Under the pieces are notes generated by a model. It saw only the letters and a program-made list of their open reading frames with translations. It was not told where the DNA came from and searched no databases. A stretch of 64,000 nt of DNA from Dromiciops gliroides (Eukaryota > Chordata > Mammalia > Microbiotheria > Microbiotheriidae). The stretch is from positions 362,684,453-362,748,452 of the forward strand of contig NC_057861.1 of the NCBI RefSeq assembly GCF_019393635.1, read 5' to 3'. Every line of letters begins with the position of its first letter. Position 1 is the first letter of the stretch. Position numbers and translations under genes: made by a program. Of this stretch, positions 35,820-47,559 are shown one piece after another.

Positions 35820-37200
35820 AATACCTATTATTTTGCATTTCACCAAAGTAGATAGAGCTCAGGGAATGAACTATTATATCAATGCTTTTTACTGCTAGAA
35901 AATGTGGAGTGGCCCCTTTCACTTAAATCACTGGCTTATTCACTGTATTTCAAAGAAATGATCTTTGATTTAGATTCATGCAAGGCCCATTGCTTTAGAA
36001 CAAGAATATACTTATGGCTTTAGCAAAGCTTTAAGCTTTATCCTCTATGACATTTTGCTCTACAAACTAGAAAGATTGTAGGTAGGTGCTCACAAAGAAG
36101 CTCTCAGGGACTTTACAGGGACATCTGTCCCAATCAAGCAGCCCAGAGCTGCTTGTCATATCCCACTGAAATACATGTCATAGATCTGTCATGGTGTAGT
36201 CAAGCCCTCCCACACCCCTATTTTTCTCACTATTATTCTGAATTTTAACATCAATGAAGCCTAAAGAAGATTGGAAATAAATGTTTCTTATTTTTAAAAT
36301 TTTTATTCATCTTTCTTCTTAACAAAATGGTTGTATCATATATTGACCACTGATGATCAGAAAATAGAACCATCTCTGTAACTTTTATGGCACACATAAG
36401 CAAATCATAGACCGCTGGCTTCTCCTTTCTGCCCTTCTGGTCTGTTCTCCCAAGAACACTGGGAAAAAGAAGCGATAAGAACAAGAAAATGATTTTCTTT
36501 TCTCAGGAGCTGGTGAGTAGCTAGTGCATTTTTGGAATGTGCTTGTCAATTGGAAAAAAAAACCCCTGTTATTCAGGTTCTAGGGGAAACTGGTTTGAAT
36601 GCTACATCTCCCTTTGCCCATTCCTTCTCTACTCCAGAAGTTCCCACCCTGCTTTCACTTTGTCTGTGACTTTGGGGAACCTGAATTTTTCTGAGCTTCT
36701 TCCTTGACCTTTCCTTAGAGTCTCATGAGCCCAACATAGAGATGAGCTATAGAATTTCATAGCCTATTTTCTGTACTCTGGTACAGAACTGAAGTCTTTC
36801 TTGAAGGTTCTTTATGGTATGGAATGCCTATCAATTTGAGACTGTGGCCTCAGTCAAGTGAAGCAGTTTCAGGCACTCCAAGTAGTTACAATTAATTGTT
36901 TGATGTAGTCCACTATTCTAGACTTTGTACCATTAAGGTGACACTCACCAACTCATTGCTCTTGGTGTATATATTTTATTTTCCTGACTCTTTTGCAGGT
37001 TTCTGGAAGACAACTATCAAACACTATATTATACATGTACATCCAACAGTTCTTAGCACAATAATTGGTGGATACTTAATAAATATATTTTGATTAAGAC
37101 TCATCTTGATAAAAGGCTCAGCTCTAATGAATAGCTACACAAAGTATACAATTGCCAATGCTTTACTTAAATTAATTAAATAAAATACTTTATTAAATGG
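35820..37200. other. No gene or repeat recognised
   Basis: Unique-looking DNA of mixed composition; short open frames only. Confidence 0.5.
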
Positions 37201-37204
37201 AAAT

Positions 37205-38345
37205 TTAGTTCAAAATAATTGTTACTGAAAGACAGAATTTGAAACCTAGAATGGACCTCAGTGATCTTTGGGTCCAACCCATAATTCAGAAGGCTCCCCA
37301 CTCCACCCCATTAAATATACCTTATGTCTCTATTATAAGACATCCAAGGAAGGGGAAACCATCGTCTCTCAATGTGGCCTGTCCCATATTTAGGCAGCAC
37401 TAATTGTTAGGCTATTTTTCCTAACATCCAACATAAACCTATTTCTTGGCAAATTGAACACATTTGTTCCTGGTTCTACTCTATTGGCCAAATAGAACAA
37501 GTCTAATGACTTTTTATATGAAAGTCCTTCAAATCATAGGGACATAGATTGCAAATTGGAAGGAACTTTAGAAACCATGTAGTCCTACCCACTGATGTTA
37601 CCGATGAGGAACTGAGGCCATGAGAGAGTAAATAAACTTGCCAGGGTCACACAGTTAGTAAGTGACTGAGGCAGTAATTGAACCTAGGGCTTCCTGACTC
37701 CAAGTCTAGTTCTCTCATGTCTCCCTTGAACTTTTTCTTCTCCAGACTAAATGTCTCCAGTTCTGTCAACCAATATCCATATGACATAGACTCAACAAAG
37801 TTGTCACCATATATATTGACTTTTTCTGGGAACTCCAAATTAACAATGTACTTCTTAAACTGCCATAACTAAAACTGAATGCAATACTGTGTATGAGTTC
37901 TGACCAGTACAGAGCACAGAAAAGTTATAACTTACTCATTTTTGGTAGTTATACCTTTCTTTATGCAACCCAAGATTTTGTTATCTTTTTTAATTTGGTA
38001 TATCACATTGATGACTCACTCATATTGAGATTTCAGTCCACTAAAGCCCTTGTGCCATTTTTGTCTGGTCATACTTCCTACTCCTTGTGTTTGTTAAATA
38101 CCCAAATATAAGATTTTTACATTAATACCTGTTGGATTTCATCATATCAAATTTAGTCCAATGCTCTAACATGTAAGGAACTTTGTATATCCTCACTCTA
38201 TGTACAATGTTTTACTTATCTTTCCCAGGTTTGTTTCATCAGAGAGCTCAATAAATCAAGAATTTATATCTATATCCAAGTCACTGACAAAAATGTAAAA
38301 TACCATAGTATCAATCACTAGGTCTTTAGAATACTCGGCTGGAGA
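37205..38345 (-). repeat. CR1/L3 LINE 3' part, minus strand
   Basis: One of the longest old LINE remnants here: TAATTGTTAGGCTATTTTTC, then CTGGTTCTACTCTATTGGCC, then TCTTCTCCAGACTAAATGTC, GAGTTCTGACCAGTACAGAG and CCAAGTCACTGACAAAAATG, all CR1/L3 complement in the right order. Interrupted by a MIR at about 37,540-37,715. Confidence 0.75.
37540..37715 (-). repeat. MIR-type SINE inside CR1/L3
   Basis: CGATGAGGAACTGAGGCC, then CCAGGGTCACACAGTTAGT, then GGCTTCCTGACTCCAAG. Confidence 0.7.
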
Positions 38346-38383
38346 CCTCCTGCCACATCAACATTCAAACAGTAAAGTTTACT

Positions 38384-38535
38384 TTTTTTTTTTTTTTGGT
38401 GTGGGGCAATGAGGGTTAAGTGACTTGCCTAGGGTCACACAGCTAGTAAGTGTCAAGTGTCTGAGGCCAGACTTGAACCCAAGTCCTCCTGACTCCAGGG
38501 CTGGTGCTCTATCCACTGCCCCACCTAGCTGCCCC
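38384..38535 (-). mobile_element. CORE-SINE (MAR1/WSINE1 type)
   Basis: Full-length minus-strand copy. Flanks GTAAAGTTTACTTTT (38,372) and TTAAAGATTACTTTT (38,536). First young SINE after the 16-kb gap. Confidence 0.93.
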
Positions 38536-38866
38536 TTAAAGATTACTTTTTACAACAGCAGGGTGATATTGAAAAGAAAAAAATAGGATCATTATAAGTT
38601 AAGTGTAATTGAAAAACTTTTCTTGAAAGACTTTGGACTACTCAGATTTTACAGATAATGTGTGAGGATGAGATACTGGGGCAACTGTGAGAGGAAGAAA
38701 AAGCTAGAAAGCCTTCATTTGATCTTGTTTATTCTAAATGGAGTAATAATTCAGCATCCAGCCCCATTCTTTGTAAATAGCACAGACTATACCCCATTAA
38801 TTTATAAAAATATAGTAAGGTGAACAACACTGGAGGGTGATATAATTTTTCTTTACGTAATGTAGT

Positions 38867-39361
38867 AGTAGTAGGCTTCCAACAGTAACAGACAACAATG
38901 GATCAGTGCCTTGAAGAGTCACAGGCCACAGTGTGGCTGTGCAGTCTGATACGGGAGCCACAGCTCCTGAGTGACAACTGCCGCATCCCGTGTTGTATCT
39001 ACCCCATGAGGAGTAGCTGGAGTGTCCTCTCCAGGGTCCTGGCCTGGTTGGATCAATATGGAAAACAAGCTGTTGCCCATGCAGCAGGTTTTCCCTCTCC
39101 CTGATACTGGTGGATCCAAAGGAGAGGCAGAACCAATACAGTTTGGCAGCAGTGCCGCCGCAGGAGTTGCCAGAGGGATGTGATGTCCAACATCCAACTG
39201 CCTAAGGGACTCTGACTCCTGATTTTAACTTGGAGTTAACTCCCGAAGCCTTTCCCATATATGAGTATAGCCACAAGGCAGTGAAGGTTTAAAATCAGGG
39301 TTTCCTTCCCCTAGGTGGGTTGCCCGTCAAGGCTAATGAGCCCCACCTGCCCAAAATTTAG
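38867..39361 (+). pseudogene. Unidentified gene-derived insertion (probable retrocopy fragment)
   Basis: A GC-rich island of about 495 bp in AT-rich surroundings. Both flanks carry GTAATGTAGT (38,857-38,866 and 39,362-39,371), which looks like a target duplication. The plus strand has protein-like segments in more than one frame. One starts ATG at 39,059 and reads ENKLLPMQQVFPLPDTGG and further. Near the right end another reads FNLELTPEAFPIYEYSHKAV-KV followed by TAA at about 39,292. The change of frame between them and the stops suggest a decayed processed copy of a host gene with part of its 3' UTR. I do not recognise the parent. No poly(A) tail is visible, so a non-LINE origin, or a chance 10-bp match, remains possible. 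Confidence 0.4.
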
Positions 39362-39469
39362 GTAATGTAGTGCAATAGAAAGAATTTAGGATTTGGAGAC
39401 TTTCCACTAAAATCCATTTTCCATGTAACTCCAAAGGAAATTTTCCTTAAGAATGGGTCCATAGATGTC

Positions 39470-39615
39470 TTTTTATTTTTACTGGGCAATGAGGGTTAAG
39501 TGACTTGCCCAGGGTCACACAGCTAGTAAGTTTCAAGTATCTGAGACTGGATTTGAACTCAGGTGCTCCTAAATCCAAGGCCAGTACTTTATCCACTGTG
39601 CAACCTAGCTGCCCC
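39470..39615 (-). mobile_element. CORE-SINE (MAR1/WSINE1 type)
   Basis: Minus-strand copy with a short T-rich tail. Flanks share GAT-ATGTCTT wording. Confidence 0.88.
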
Positions 39616-39644
39616 GATCCATGTCTTCTTAACCTTCTTCAATA

Positions 39645-40250
39645 AACTTCATTGGCTTCTTTTCTTGATATTTGTCATAAAATATAAAAATCTGTCTGGT
39701 ATTTAAAGCTCTTCATAATCTTCCCCCTTTCTACCTTCCCAGTCTTCTTCTTCTTCTTTTTTTTTTTTTTGGTGAGGCAATTGGGGTTAAGTGACTTGCC
39801 CAGGATCACACAGCTAGCAAATGTTAAGTGTCTGAGGCCGGATTTGAACTGAGGTGCTCCTGAATCCAGGGCCAGTGCTCTTTCTACTGTGCCACCTAAG
39901 CTGCCCCCCTTCCCAGTCTTCTTACACATTATTCCTTTCCATGCACTATACAGTTCACTCACATTGACCTACTTACTCACTGTTCTACACAGAATTCTAC
40001 TACTCTGGTCTCTGCACCTTTCCACTGACTATCCTTTCAAACATAATTCAAGTGTCACCTTTTATAGAAAGAATTTGATGATCCCCAATCCTTCCCCTAA
40101 TGTTAGATCTCTCCCTCTTCAAATCACCTTGTATTGATTTAGTACATATATACTATATAAATTAGTCTCTTTTAAAAATCTCATCTATTTGAAGTCAGTG
40201 TTTTTTTTAGAAAATGTTTGTCTTTGTATCTGTGTCTATGTAATGCATAT
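39645..40250 (+). repeat. L2 LINE 3' end with nested SINE
   Basis: Plus-strand L2 (AAAGCTCTTCATAATCTTCC, then TCTACTACTCTGGTCTCTGC, then TTCAAGTGTCACCTTTTATA), split by the CORE-SINE at 39,750-39,907. Confidence 0.7.
39750..39907 (-). mobile_element. CORE-SINE (MAR1/WSINE1 type)
   Basis: Full-length minus-strand copy. Exact 16-bp target duplication CCTTCCCAGTCTTCTT at 39,734-39,749 and 39,908-39,923. Confidence 0.95.
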
Positions 40251-40257
40251 TGGTAGT

Positions 40258-40370
40258 TATTCAATAAATAAATATTTATTAAGTGTCTTCTTTGGGGCAG
40301 GCATTGTGTTAAATATTGAGGATGCAAAGAAAGGATAAGTTGGAAATAGTTAACAGAGGGATGAATTTGT
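40258..40370 (+). repeat. Unassigned dispersed old repeat ('repeat A', proximal module)
   Basis: AATAAATATTTATTAAGTGT, then GGCAGGCATTGTGTTAAATA, then GAGGATGCAAAGAAAGG. Confidence 0.55.
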
Positions 40371-40471
40371 TTCAGCAAAATTTAATGCAGCTAGAATAAA
40401 AAAAGATTGGCTATCATTTGGGGGAAAAGTTTCCTTAAATAAGTCTGGTGTTCAAGATATGTAGCAAATTG

Positions 40472-40620
40472 GGGGCAGCTGGGTAGTGTAGTGGATAAAG
40501 CACTAGCCCTGGATTCAGGAGGACCTGAGTTCAAATCTGTCCTCAGACACTTGACACTTACTAGCTGTGTGACCCTGAGCAAGTCACTTAACCCTCATTG
40601 CCCTGCAAAAAAAAAATGTA
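40472..40620 (+). mobile_element. CORE-SINE (MAR1/WSINE1 type)
   Basis: Full-length plus-strand copy. Exact 15-bp target duplication ATATGTAGCAAATTG at 40,457-40,471 and 40,629-40,643. Confidence 0.95.
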
Positions 40621-40679
40621 GTGGAAAAATATGTAGCAAATTGATACAAATATATTAGATGAAAAGCCATTACCTAATA

Positions 40680-41122
40680 GTCAGATGGTCAAAGGAAAGG
40701 ACCAAACATTTTTGAAAAAAGAAAAATAAACTATTAAGAGCTATGTAAAAAAATGCTCTAGGGCACAGCTAGGTAGCACAGTGTATAAAGCACTAGCCTT
40801 GGACTCAGGAGACCCTGAGTTCAAATCTGGTGTCAGACACTTGACACTAGCTGTGTGACCCTGGCAAGTCACTTAACCTTCATTGCCCCACAAAAAAACC
40901 AAAAACCAATAAACAAACAAACAAAAACCAAAAAATGCTCCAGATCACTAATAACAAGTAAAATACAAATTAAAACAACCCCAAGATTTCATCTGTCCCC
41001 CTTCAGATTGTAAAATATTTCAAAAGATGGACATGGTAAATGTTGCAGGGCCTGTGAGAAGACTAAACTGATTTTGGTACATCTATGCATTGCTCCAACA
41101 ACTCTGGAAAACTGTTTGAAAG
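40680..41122 (+). mobile_element. Old L1 3' end fragment
   Basis: AGATGGTCAAAGGAAAGGAC, then ACAAATTAAAACAACCCCAA, then GCATTGCTCCAACAACTCTG. Interrupted by a CORE-SINE; L1 sequence resumes at about 41,960. Confidence 0.65.
40762..40930 (+). mobile_element. CORE-SINE, TTACT-deletion subtype
   Basis: Plus-strand copy reading CACTTGACACTAGCTGTG, which lacks the TTACT block of the other copies. (AAAC)n tail. Target duplication AAAAAATGCTC[T/C]AG at about 40,748-40,761 and 40,930-40,943. Confidence 0.92.
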
Positions 41123-41124
41123 TA

Positions 41125-41940
41125 CACTGGATAAGTCAATCAACAAAGATTTACTGTGTCTGCTAGGTACCAGTCACTATGCCAGAGACTAGGAATAAAA
41201 AGACAAAAGGGAAAACAGTTTCTGCCTTCAAAGAGTTCACAGCTTTTCTAGGGGAGATAACATGTACCATCTATAAGTATGCAACACATTTTATACATAT
41301 AATACCTATTTAGTACACAAATACATACATGTGTGGATATACATACTCTACACATACACATGAATATATACATATAAACATACATACACATATATGTCTA
41401 AAGTCCATATAGTACAAAAAGTGTCATTATAAATGGTTTGGTGTATATTCAGCTTTCCCCATTATAGATGATATCTTTAGTTCACATGGTATTACTCATC
41501 CAAAAGGAATGTACAATTTAAAGACTCTAGGAACACTAAAGTGTTACCAAAGTGTTGCTATTCCTTATATAGAGGACTCAATTTATTGAAGGTAGAAATA
41601 CACACATATATACATACATACATGTGTGTATATATGTATGCATAGTTATATACACACATAGTTATTGATATTAGATGCAAGGTGATTTGGTGAGATCTTA
41701 AATTTCTAGAGACATTAGAAAAGGCCTCATGTACAATATGAAACTTTAGCTAAGCCTTGAAAAAAATCTAGGGATTCTGAATTTGGATGTCAGAAGGTAA
41801 CACAATCCAATTATGGGCAGCAACCAATGCAAAGGCAGAGTCAAGTGATGGAGTCCTCTTGAAGAAGGCCAGTTTATCAACACTGTAATGTTCCTGGAGT
41901 ATAAAATTGTATTTTCCTTTTGAATAAGCAATACCATGTG
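41125..41940 (+). repeat. Unassigned dispersed old repeat ('repeat A') with microsatellites
   Basis: Proximal module at 41,125-41,275 (CAACAAAGATTTACTGTGTC, then AAAGAGTTCACAGCTTTTCT), TA/CA microsatellites at about 41,325-41,400 and 41,597-41,665, then a distal module at 41,690-41,900 (AGCTAAGCCTTGAAAAAAAT, then AGAAGGCCAGTTTATC). It lies within an older L1. Confidence 0.5.
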
Positions 41941-41959
41941 AACAAAAGAGATCAACTAG

Positions 41960-42270
41960 ATGGAAAAAGTTGAATAAACACCAAATATATTATAGTGGCA
42001 CTTTCTGTGGCAGCAAATAACAAGAAACAAAAGAAAGCATCCATGAATTGTGGAATGGATTCACAAATTGTGATTTATGAATAAAGTAGATTTTTATTGT
42101 ACCATAAAAACAATCAATATAAAACTTGGAAATAAATATGAATTAACTCTGTGAATAGTAAAGACAACCTAAGACCTTAATGATGGAAAGGGGAAAAAAC
42201 AGTAAGAAACATCAGAACTTTGATCAATACAATGATCAACCTGGGTGTGAATCCTTATCATATCAGAGAG
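41960..42270 (+). mobile_element. Old L1 3' end, continuation
   Basis: TTCTGTGGCAGCAAATAACA, then GAATTGTGGAATGGATTCAC, then ATCAATACAATGATCAACC: decayed L1 ORF2 end. Confidence 0.55.
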
Positions 42271-42579
42271 GTGATTGACTATATGCTCAGTATGAATCAG
42301 ATGTTATTTTCTTGTTTGTTTAACTATACTTCTTTATTACAATGGAGTTCAATTCAGTTAGGGGAACCCTTGAGTAGGGTGAGTTAGGGCAGGACAATGA
42401 GTGGATGAGATCACCAATAAAGAGTGAAAGAGAAAAGATGTCTAAGAGGAGAAATTTGGGAAATTTTAAAAAGAAGAATGATAAAAATAAATAATAATTA
42501 AAAAAAAAAAGCAAATGTCCTGTTAAGTTTACCCAAATAATCTTCAACACCAGATTCAACTACATGATGGAAGGGAAAT

Positions 42580-42775
42580 TTTGAGGAATTGGGAAGAGGA
42601 AAAAGAGTTAGTAAAGAAAAGAGGGAGAAAGTGGTTAGACATGTAGAAGGAGAAATAGGAATGCATAATGAAATGCAAAGGATGTATTATCAAGAAAGAG
42701 GTTGTTCAGAGTTCATGGAAAAGAAATATTAAATAAAGGCCATTGGATTTGGCATTAGAAAGGTTAAAATGTGGC
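42580..42775 (+). repeat. Old dispersed repeat fragment, probably repeat A-like
   Basis: AAAGGCCATTGGATTTGGCA in a purine-rich setting. Weak. Confidence 0.35.
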
Positions 42776-43354
42776 TAAATTAAAAATATTTATTTAATTG
42801 GAATTTATGGGAAGTTAATATAGCAATAAGTACAGTAACATGTATGTGATGAATACTTTCTAAGTACTGTGTGCGTTATTGTTCTAGACTCTGGGCATAC
42901 AAAGTGAATGCAACACCACCACTTCTATCTTCCATTCTTGATATTAATTCAAAGATAGACTACCTTTCCCATTAGCCAGAGCTTTGCTCTGATGTCTGGT
43001 TGTGACTTCAGGATGATACTATGTCTTTAAATGCATAAGCTTTGGAAATTGGCATTATGTTGGAAAGCCTGAAATGGTACTAAAAACTTAGTAAATGTTA
43101 AGTAAGTGCTCATATATTTGGAATATGTTGAATATAGAAAAATTACCTCCTTCACAAGTGGCTTACTCAAAAAAAAAATATGCTGCTCTGGTTGATCGGG
43201 CAAAAAAAAGTCATAAAGCTTCAATTTCCATAATACATGGGAAACTAGCAAATATATAACTAAAAATCATTCTCCAAAGGGTAAGTAGATAAGAATAGTA
43301 ATTATTGACAAATATATTATTTTTTTTTACTAATACTACTAACACTAACCCTAT
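42776..43354. other. No gene or clear repeat
   Basis: A short repeat A-like trace (TTCTAAGTACTGTGTGCG) near 42,860; otherwise nothing recognisable. Confidence 0.5.
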
Positions 43355-43368
43355 TAATAATAGAAATG

Positions 43369-43519
43369 AGGGGCAGCTAGGTGGCGCAGTGGATAAAGCA
43401 CTGGCCCTGGATTCAGGAGTACCTGAGTTCAAATCTGGCCTCAGACACTTGACACTTACTAGTTGTGTGACCCTGGGCAAGTCATTTAATTCTAGTTGCC
43501 CTGCCAAAAAAAAAAGAAA
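43369..43519 (+). mobile_element. CORE-SINE (MAR1/WSINE1 type)
   Basis: Full-length plus-strand copy. Exact 14-bp target duplication AATAATAGAAATGA at 43,355-43,368 and 43,520-43,533. Confidence 0.95.
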
Positions 43520-43539
43520 AATAATAGAAATGAAAAATA

Positions 43540-44345
43540 GAAGCAGTTCTGTGATTTCCCTTTACCTCCAACTAATCAGCAAAGACAAAAAAGGCAACAA
43601 TCAATTCTGCTGGGGTTGTGGAAAGACAGGAACTCAAATGCACAATTGGTGGAGTTGTGAAATGGGTAGGATATTATGAAAAAACAACAACAACTATTTG
43701 GAGTCATGTTAAGAAAGTGATTAAAATGTCCATACCATCAAGAACCAAAAATGTCACTACCAGGTATATATCTTAAAGAGATAAATGATGAAAAGAAAGA
43801 TTTATAAACAAAAACATATTGATAGTAGTATAATTTTTGATTAAGACAAAGCACTGAAAATAAATTTGATGTCAATCATCTGTGAAATGACTTTTCAAAT
43901 TGTATTTTATGAGCTTAGTATGATAAGTGATTTTTAAAAAAATGAATAATATTATGAACACAGAAAAGAATGGGAATAATGATATGACCTCATATAAAGT
44001 GATCAGAGTCATGAAAATAATATACATAATGAAAACAACAAAATAGATGCAAAGAACAACAAATCAATTAAAACTGAATGATATCAAATAATAATGACAA
44101 AACTTGACCCCAAAGAATTCATATAATTTTATTCCTCCCTCTGTTTCTTCACCCAGAATGGAGGAATCAAGTATGGAACATTATACACAATGGCTGAACT
44201 CTTTTGTTGTTACTGTTTTTGTCTGTTCATTTTCTACTTTTTATAAGGGATGTTTCTCTGGCATAGGGTGGTGAGAAGAATATGCTAGTAAATGCAAGTT
44301 ATATAAAAACAAGAGATAACAATATTTTTAACTAATAAAAAAGAA
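43540..44345 (+). mobile_element. Old L1-like 3' end
   Basis: GCTGGGGTTGTGGAAAGACA, then GCACAATTGGTGGAGTTGTG, then TATATCTTAAAGAGATAAA, heavily diverged ORF2 C-terminal order, running into an A-rich tail. Confidence 0.6.
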
Positions 44346-45120
44346 AATGTGCTTCCTTTTGTATACTACCATCCACATGAAGGAGGATAAGTGGAAGTCC
44401 TTATATTATCTTTCTACATCTTTTGGCTGCTTGCCTGAAGTGTAGTTTATGCATACATTTGGTGTATAATATGGGAAAATTTCATTAACAAATGTACATG
44501 GGTTCATACATAGCACAGTGTAGAGGAAGTTGGTTGTGCACTAAATATGATGAGTCCCAGGTGCATGTTTTTTCTAAGGCTAGAAATGGAAGTGATTAAA
44601 GGTGAAACTGATTCTTTTAAGGAGACTTTCTATAGTAAATCATCATATAACAGGTTATGCCTATGATTTAATTACTTGTTTCCACAACAGCCACATAAAT
44701 CTTGTTACTTCTCTGCCCAGAAGAGAAACTAACCAAATAGTTGGTAAGTAAGTTTGCAACTGCATCATAGCAACATAGCTAAAAAAACCCCAAAACACAA
44801 AAAACTTAGTCCTCAGTATGCTGCCTGATGGTTAGTCCACTAAGTTGCATGAATTCTTTCATATGGTAATAGGATTGGAAAATTGATTCCTGGAAAAATA
44901 TTTAAAATAAATGTTAACATTAATTAGTTTTCTCTGAAGTAGGGTCTCTCACCTTTGCATACAGTAGATTCCTCTTGAATGTTAAATTGAATTATACCTG
45001 CCTATACATCATTTTGATGAACACTGTTCCTCTATGCTTTGGCAATGACTTACATGTTATGCTTATTTAAGATCTGGGAATTTTAAAATATATAGATTAA
45101 TGGGTATATACTCTGAACTA
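44346..45120. other. No gene or repeat recognised
   Basis: AT-rich unique-looking DNA; no coding frame. Confidence 0.5.
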
Positions 45121-45133
45121 TTTGCTTAGATGT

Positions 45134-45359
45134 TGTTGTTTAGTCATTTCAGTTGTGACCAACTCTTCATGACCCTATTTGGAGTTTTCTTGGCAGAAAT
45201 ATTGGAGCGGTTTGCCATTTCCTTCTCCAGCTCAGGAAACTGAGGCAAACAGGGTTGAATGACTTGCCTAGGGTCACACAGCTAGTATGCATCTGAGGCC
45301 AGATTTGAATTCAGGTGTTCCTGACTCCAGACCTGGTACTCTATCCACTGTGCCGCCTA
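45134..45359 (-). mobile_element. MIR/CORE-type SINE with a different head
   Basis: Opens TGTTGTTTAGTCATTTCAGT and ACTCTTCATGACCCTATTTG, then joins a minus-orientation CORE body (GGGTCACACAGCTAGTATGC). Exact 10-bp target duplication GCTTAGATGT at 45,124-45,133 and 45,360-45,369. A second SINE family, distinct from the MAR1/WSINE1 copies. Confidence 0.75.
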
Positions 45360-45369
45360 GCTTAGATGT

Positions 45370-46765
45370 ACAATGTATTTATTAAAATGAATAACTTTAA
45401 TGTTGTTATAGCCAATTCCTAATTTAATGTAGTGCCTTTAAAATGTTCTTCTTTATACACATAAAAATTTGACTACAAGTTTTGAACTGAGAATTAGATG
45501 ATATGTTCATATTCACATTAGAGCTTTAGTGAACTTAGATCTTTTGTGATATGAATGTGAAATTGGATATGAATACAAAAAGAAAAACAAAACAAGTACA
45601 AGATGGCTTGTTGTCCTGACAGTGAGAATGTTAAAAAGCACTTTCAAATACTGTCTGATAGTTTAAAAAAATCCCCCAAACTTTGAAATAATTCCATCTG
45701 GTAAAGCTAAAAGATCCAAATAATGATTCAGAATATGTTATTGCAAATCCCATGCATATTTCTAGGTTAAGGAATATGCTATCTGATAATAAATGATTTT
45801 TTATACAAGGAGCAAGTTAAATTTGTTTAAGTATTAGTTAATTTGATTTAAAAAACATCTTGTTCATGACAAAAGTAGTCAGATTAGTGAGAGCTATGTG
45901 CCTGGATGATATTGCACTTTATACTCTCAAAAGACCTTGCCCTGTCTGGGGCTCAGCAACTACAAATTACTGGCTGAAAATTGTCATGAGATTTATAAGA
46001 CAGCTACACGATGTCCCTATCTTGTTGACCTTTTCAGAGATCTATAATTGGACTAAGTGGGTATTCTTTTTCTGTCCTAATTCTTAGCTATGACAAATGG
46101 ATAAAGAGATGACAGAACCTTTAAAAGGTCACAAAGATTCTGATGGGAAGAGAGTATAGCAAAAAAACAAGAAAAAAAAACATTTTTCTTGAAATAATCA
46201 TCAATCACTAAAGTTTAATAATCAAGAAGAAAAAGGACTTCATTTTATTTTTATTGTTGCTACTTTGGGATACAGACCTCCACCAAAGTCCAACATCCAA
46301 TGTTTTTTTTATGACTGTGAGGTGAAACTACCTTTTTGAAATTTATAGTAGAAGTTCCTGTAGACTCTATCAAATGGGAAAGATTTGGAGTGTGGTTCTA
46401 GCAATAGATTCTATGTCTGTTGTCTGAGAAATGACCTATCTAAACTAAGGAAGCTTGTCATTTCACCATCCACATTATTTTTTTTCTCTCCCACAAAAAC
46501 CCTGGAATATTATCTACTCAGTAGTAGAGAGCTCCATTGAAGAAAGGCATGTTAAAAAAAGGCATGCTCATGTCATAAAAATTATAGATTCTCTGATAAT
46601 CAAAGCATCTCTGTAGGATCTTAGTTTAAGATGCTTTGACTGCATCTCTCTAGTAACATTTATTTATGACTAGATATGTGGGATTAATATATAAGTTTGC
46701 TGTCAAATACCTGGGAAGAAATGATAATTACACATCTTGCATAGTGCCTTCACTAAATACTTTGA
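45370..46765. other. No gene or repeat recognised
   Basis: AT-rich. A 75-codon plus frame at 45,860-46,087 has no recognisable domain and no codon-bias signal that I can see. Confidence 0.5.
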
Positions 46766-46770
46766 TAGAT

Positions 46771-46901
46771 TTTTGGGGGGTGTGGCAATGACTTGCTTAA
46801 GGTCACACAGCTAGTGTCAAGTGTCTGAGACTGTATTTGAACTCAGATCTTCCTGAATCCAGAGCCAGTGCTTTATCCACTGTGCCACCTAGCTGCCCCC
46901 C
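46771..46901 (-). mobile_element. CORE-SINE, TTACT-deletion subtype (tandem copy 1)
   Basis: Minus-strand copy reading CACACAGCTAGTGTCAAGTG, without the AGTAAG spacing of other copies. It lies 9 bp from a second copy in the same orientation. Confidence 0.88.
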
Positions 46902-46910
46902 AAAGATATC

Positions 46911-47047
46911 TTTTTTTAGGGCAATGAGGGTTAAGTGACTTGCCCAGGGTCACACAGCTAGTGTCAAGTGTCTGAGGCCACATTAGAACTCAGGTCCTCT
47001 TGAATCCAGGGCCAGTGCTTTATCCACTGTGCCACCTAGCTGCCCCC
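46911..47047 (-). mobile_element. CORE-SINE, TTACT-deletion subtype (tandem copy 2)
   Basis: Same orientation and same short deletion as its neighbour. GATAT/GATAGAT words lie on both sides of each copy, so both may have used the same target or one may be a tandem duplicate. Confidence 0.88.
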
Positions 47048-47555
47048 TTGATATATTTGTAATATTGATATGTGTACTCCCTCAAAGATACAGATCACAA
47101 CTTATATATATGGTCTCATTCTATGCTACACTTATCCAAGTCCTTCATGAATTCTCCTTTGGGAAGCTATTCCACACAGGGGTGGGTGGCTGGGGTCTTT
47201 CTATGGCTACCAGTGTAGCATACATAGAATCTATCAGAATCTCACTCTTTTTACATGAACAACTCACCTCTTTTGGGGGGACTTATATTTCTTTGATGAC
47301 TTTTATGCCACTTTATACAAAAACATCCTTGATAATATTCTTTAGTCCATTTACTCCCACCATGACTTTCTATCACCTTCTGGGACAATTGCAACTATTT
47401 TATTTCTCAAAGATTGTAGTATTCCATGATTAATTATCATATAGTCTCACTAAATGAGTAGGGATAGGGACCACAGTTGTGATTTATTAGTATGGGGGTC
47501 TCCCAAGTAGGGAAATTTCCATTACCAATGTAAGTGTGTACTTACTTTGTAGTTT
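47048..47555. other. Unidentified segment with a 134-codon frame
   Basis: The plus frame 47,029-47,433 begins inside the SINE and runs into unknown sequence. No domain recognised; probably not a gene. Confidence 0.4.
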
Positions 47556-47559
47556 ATGA

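Noticed and set aside
47029-47433. 134-codon plus frame after two SINEs
   Set aside because: Starts inside a SINE and has no recognised domain or splice context.
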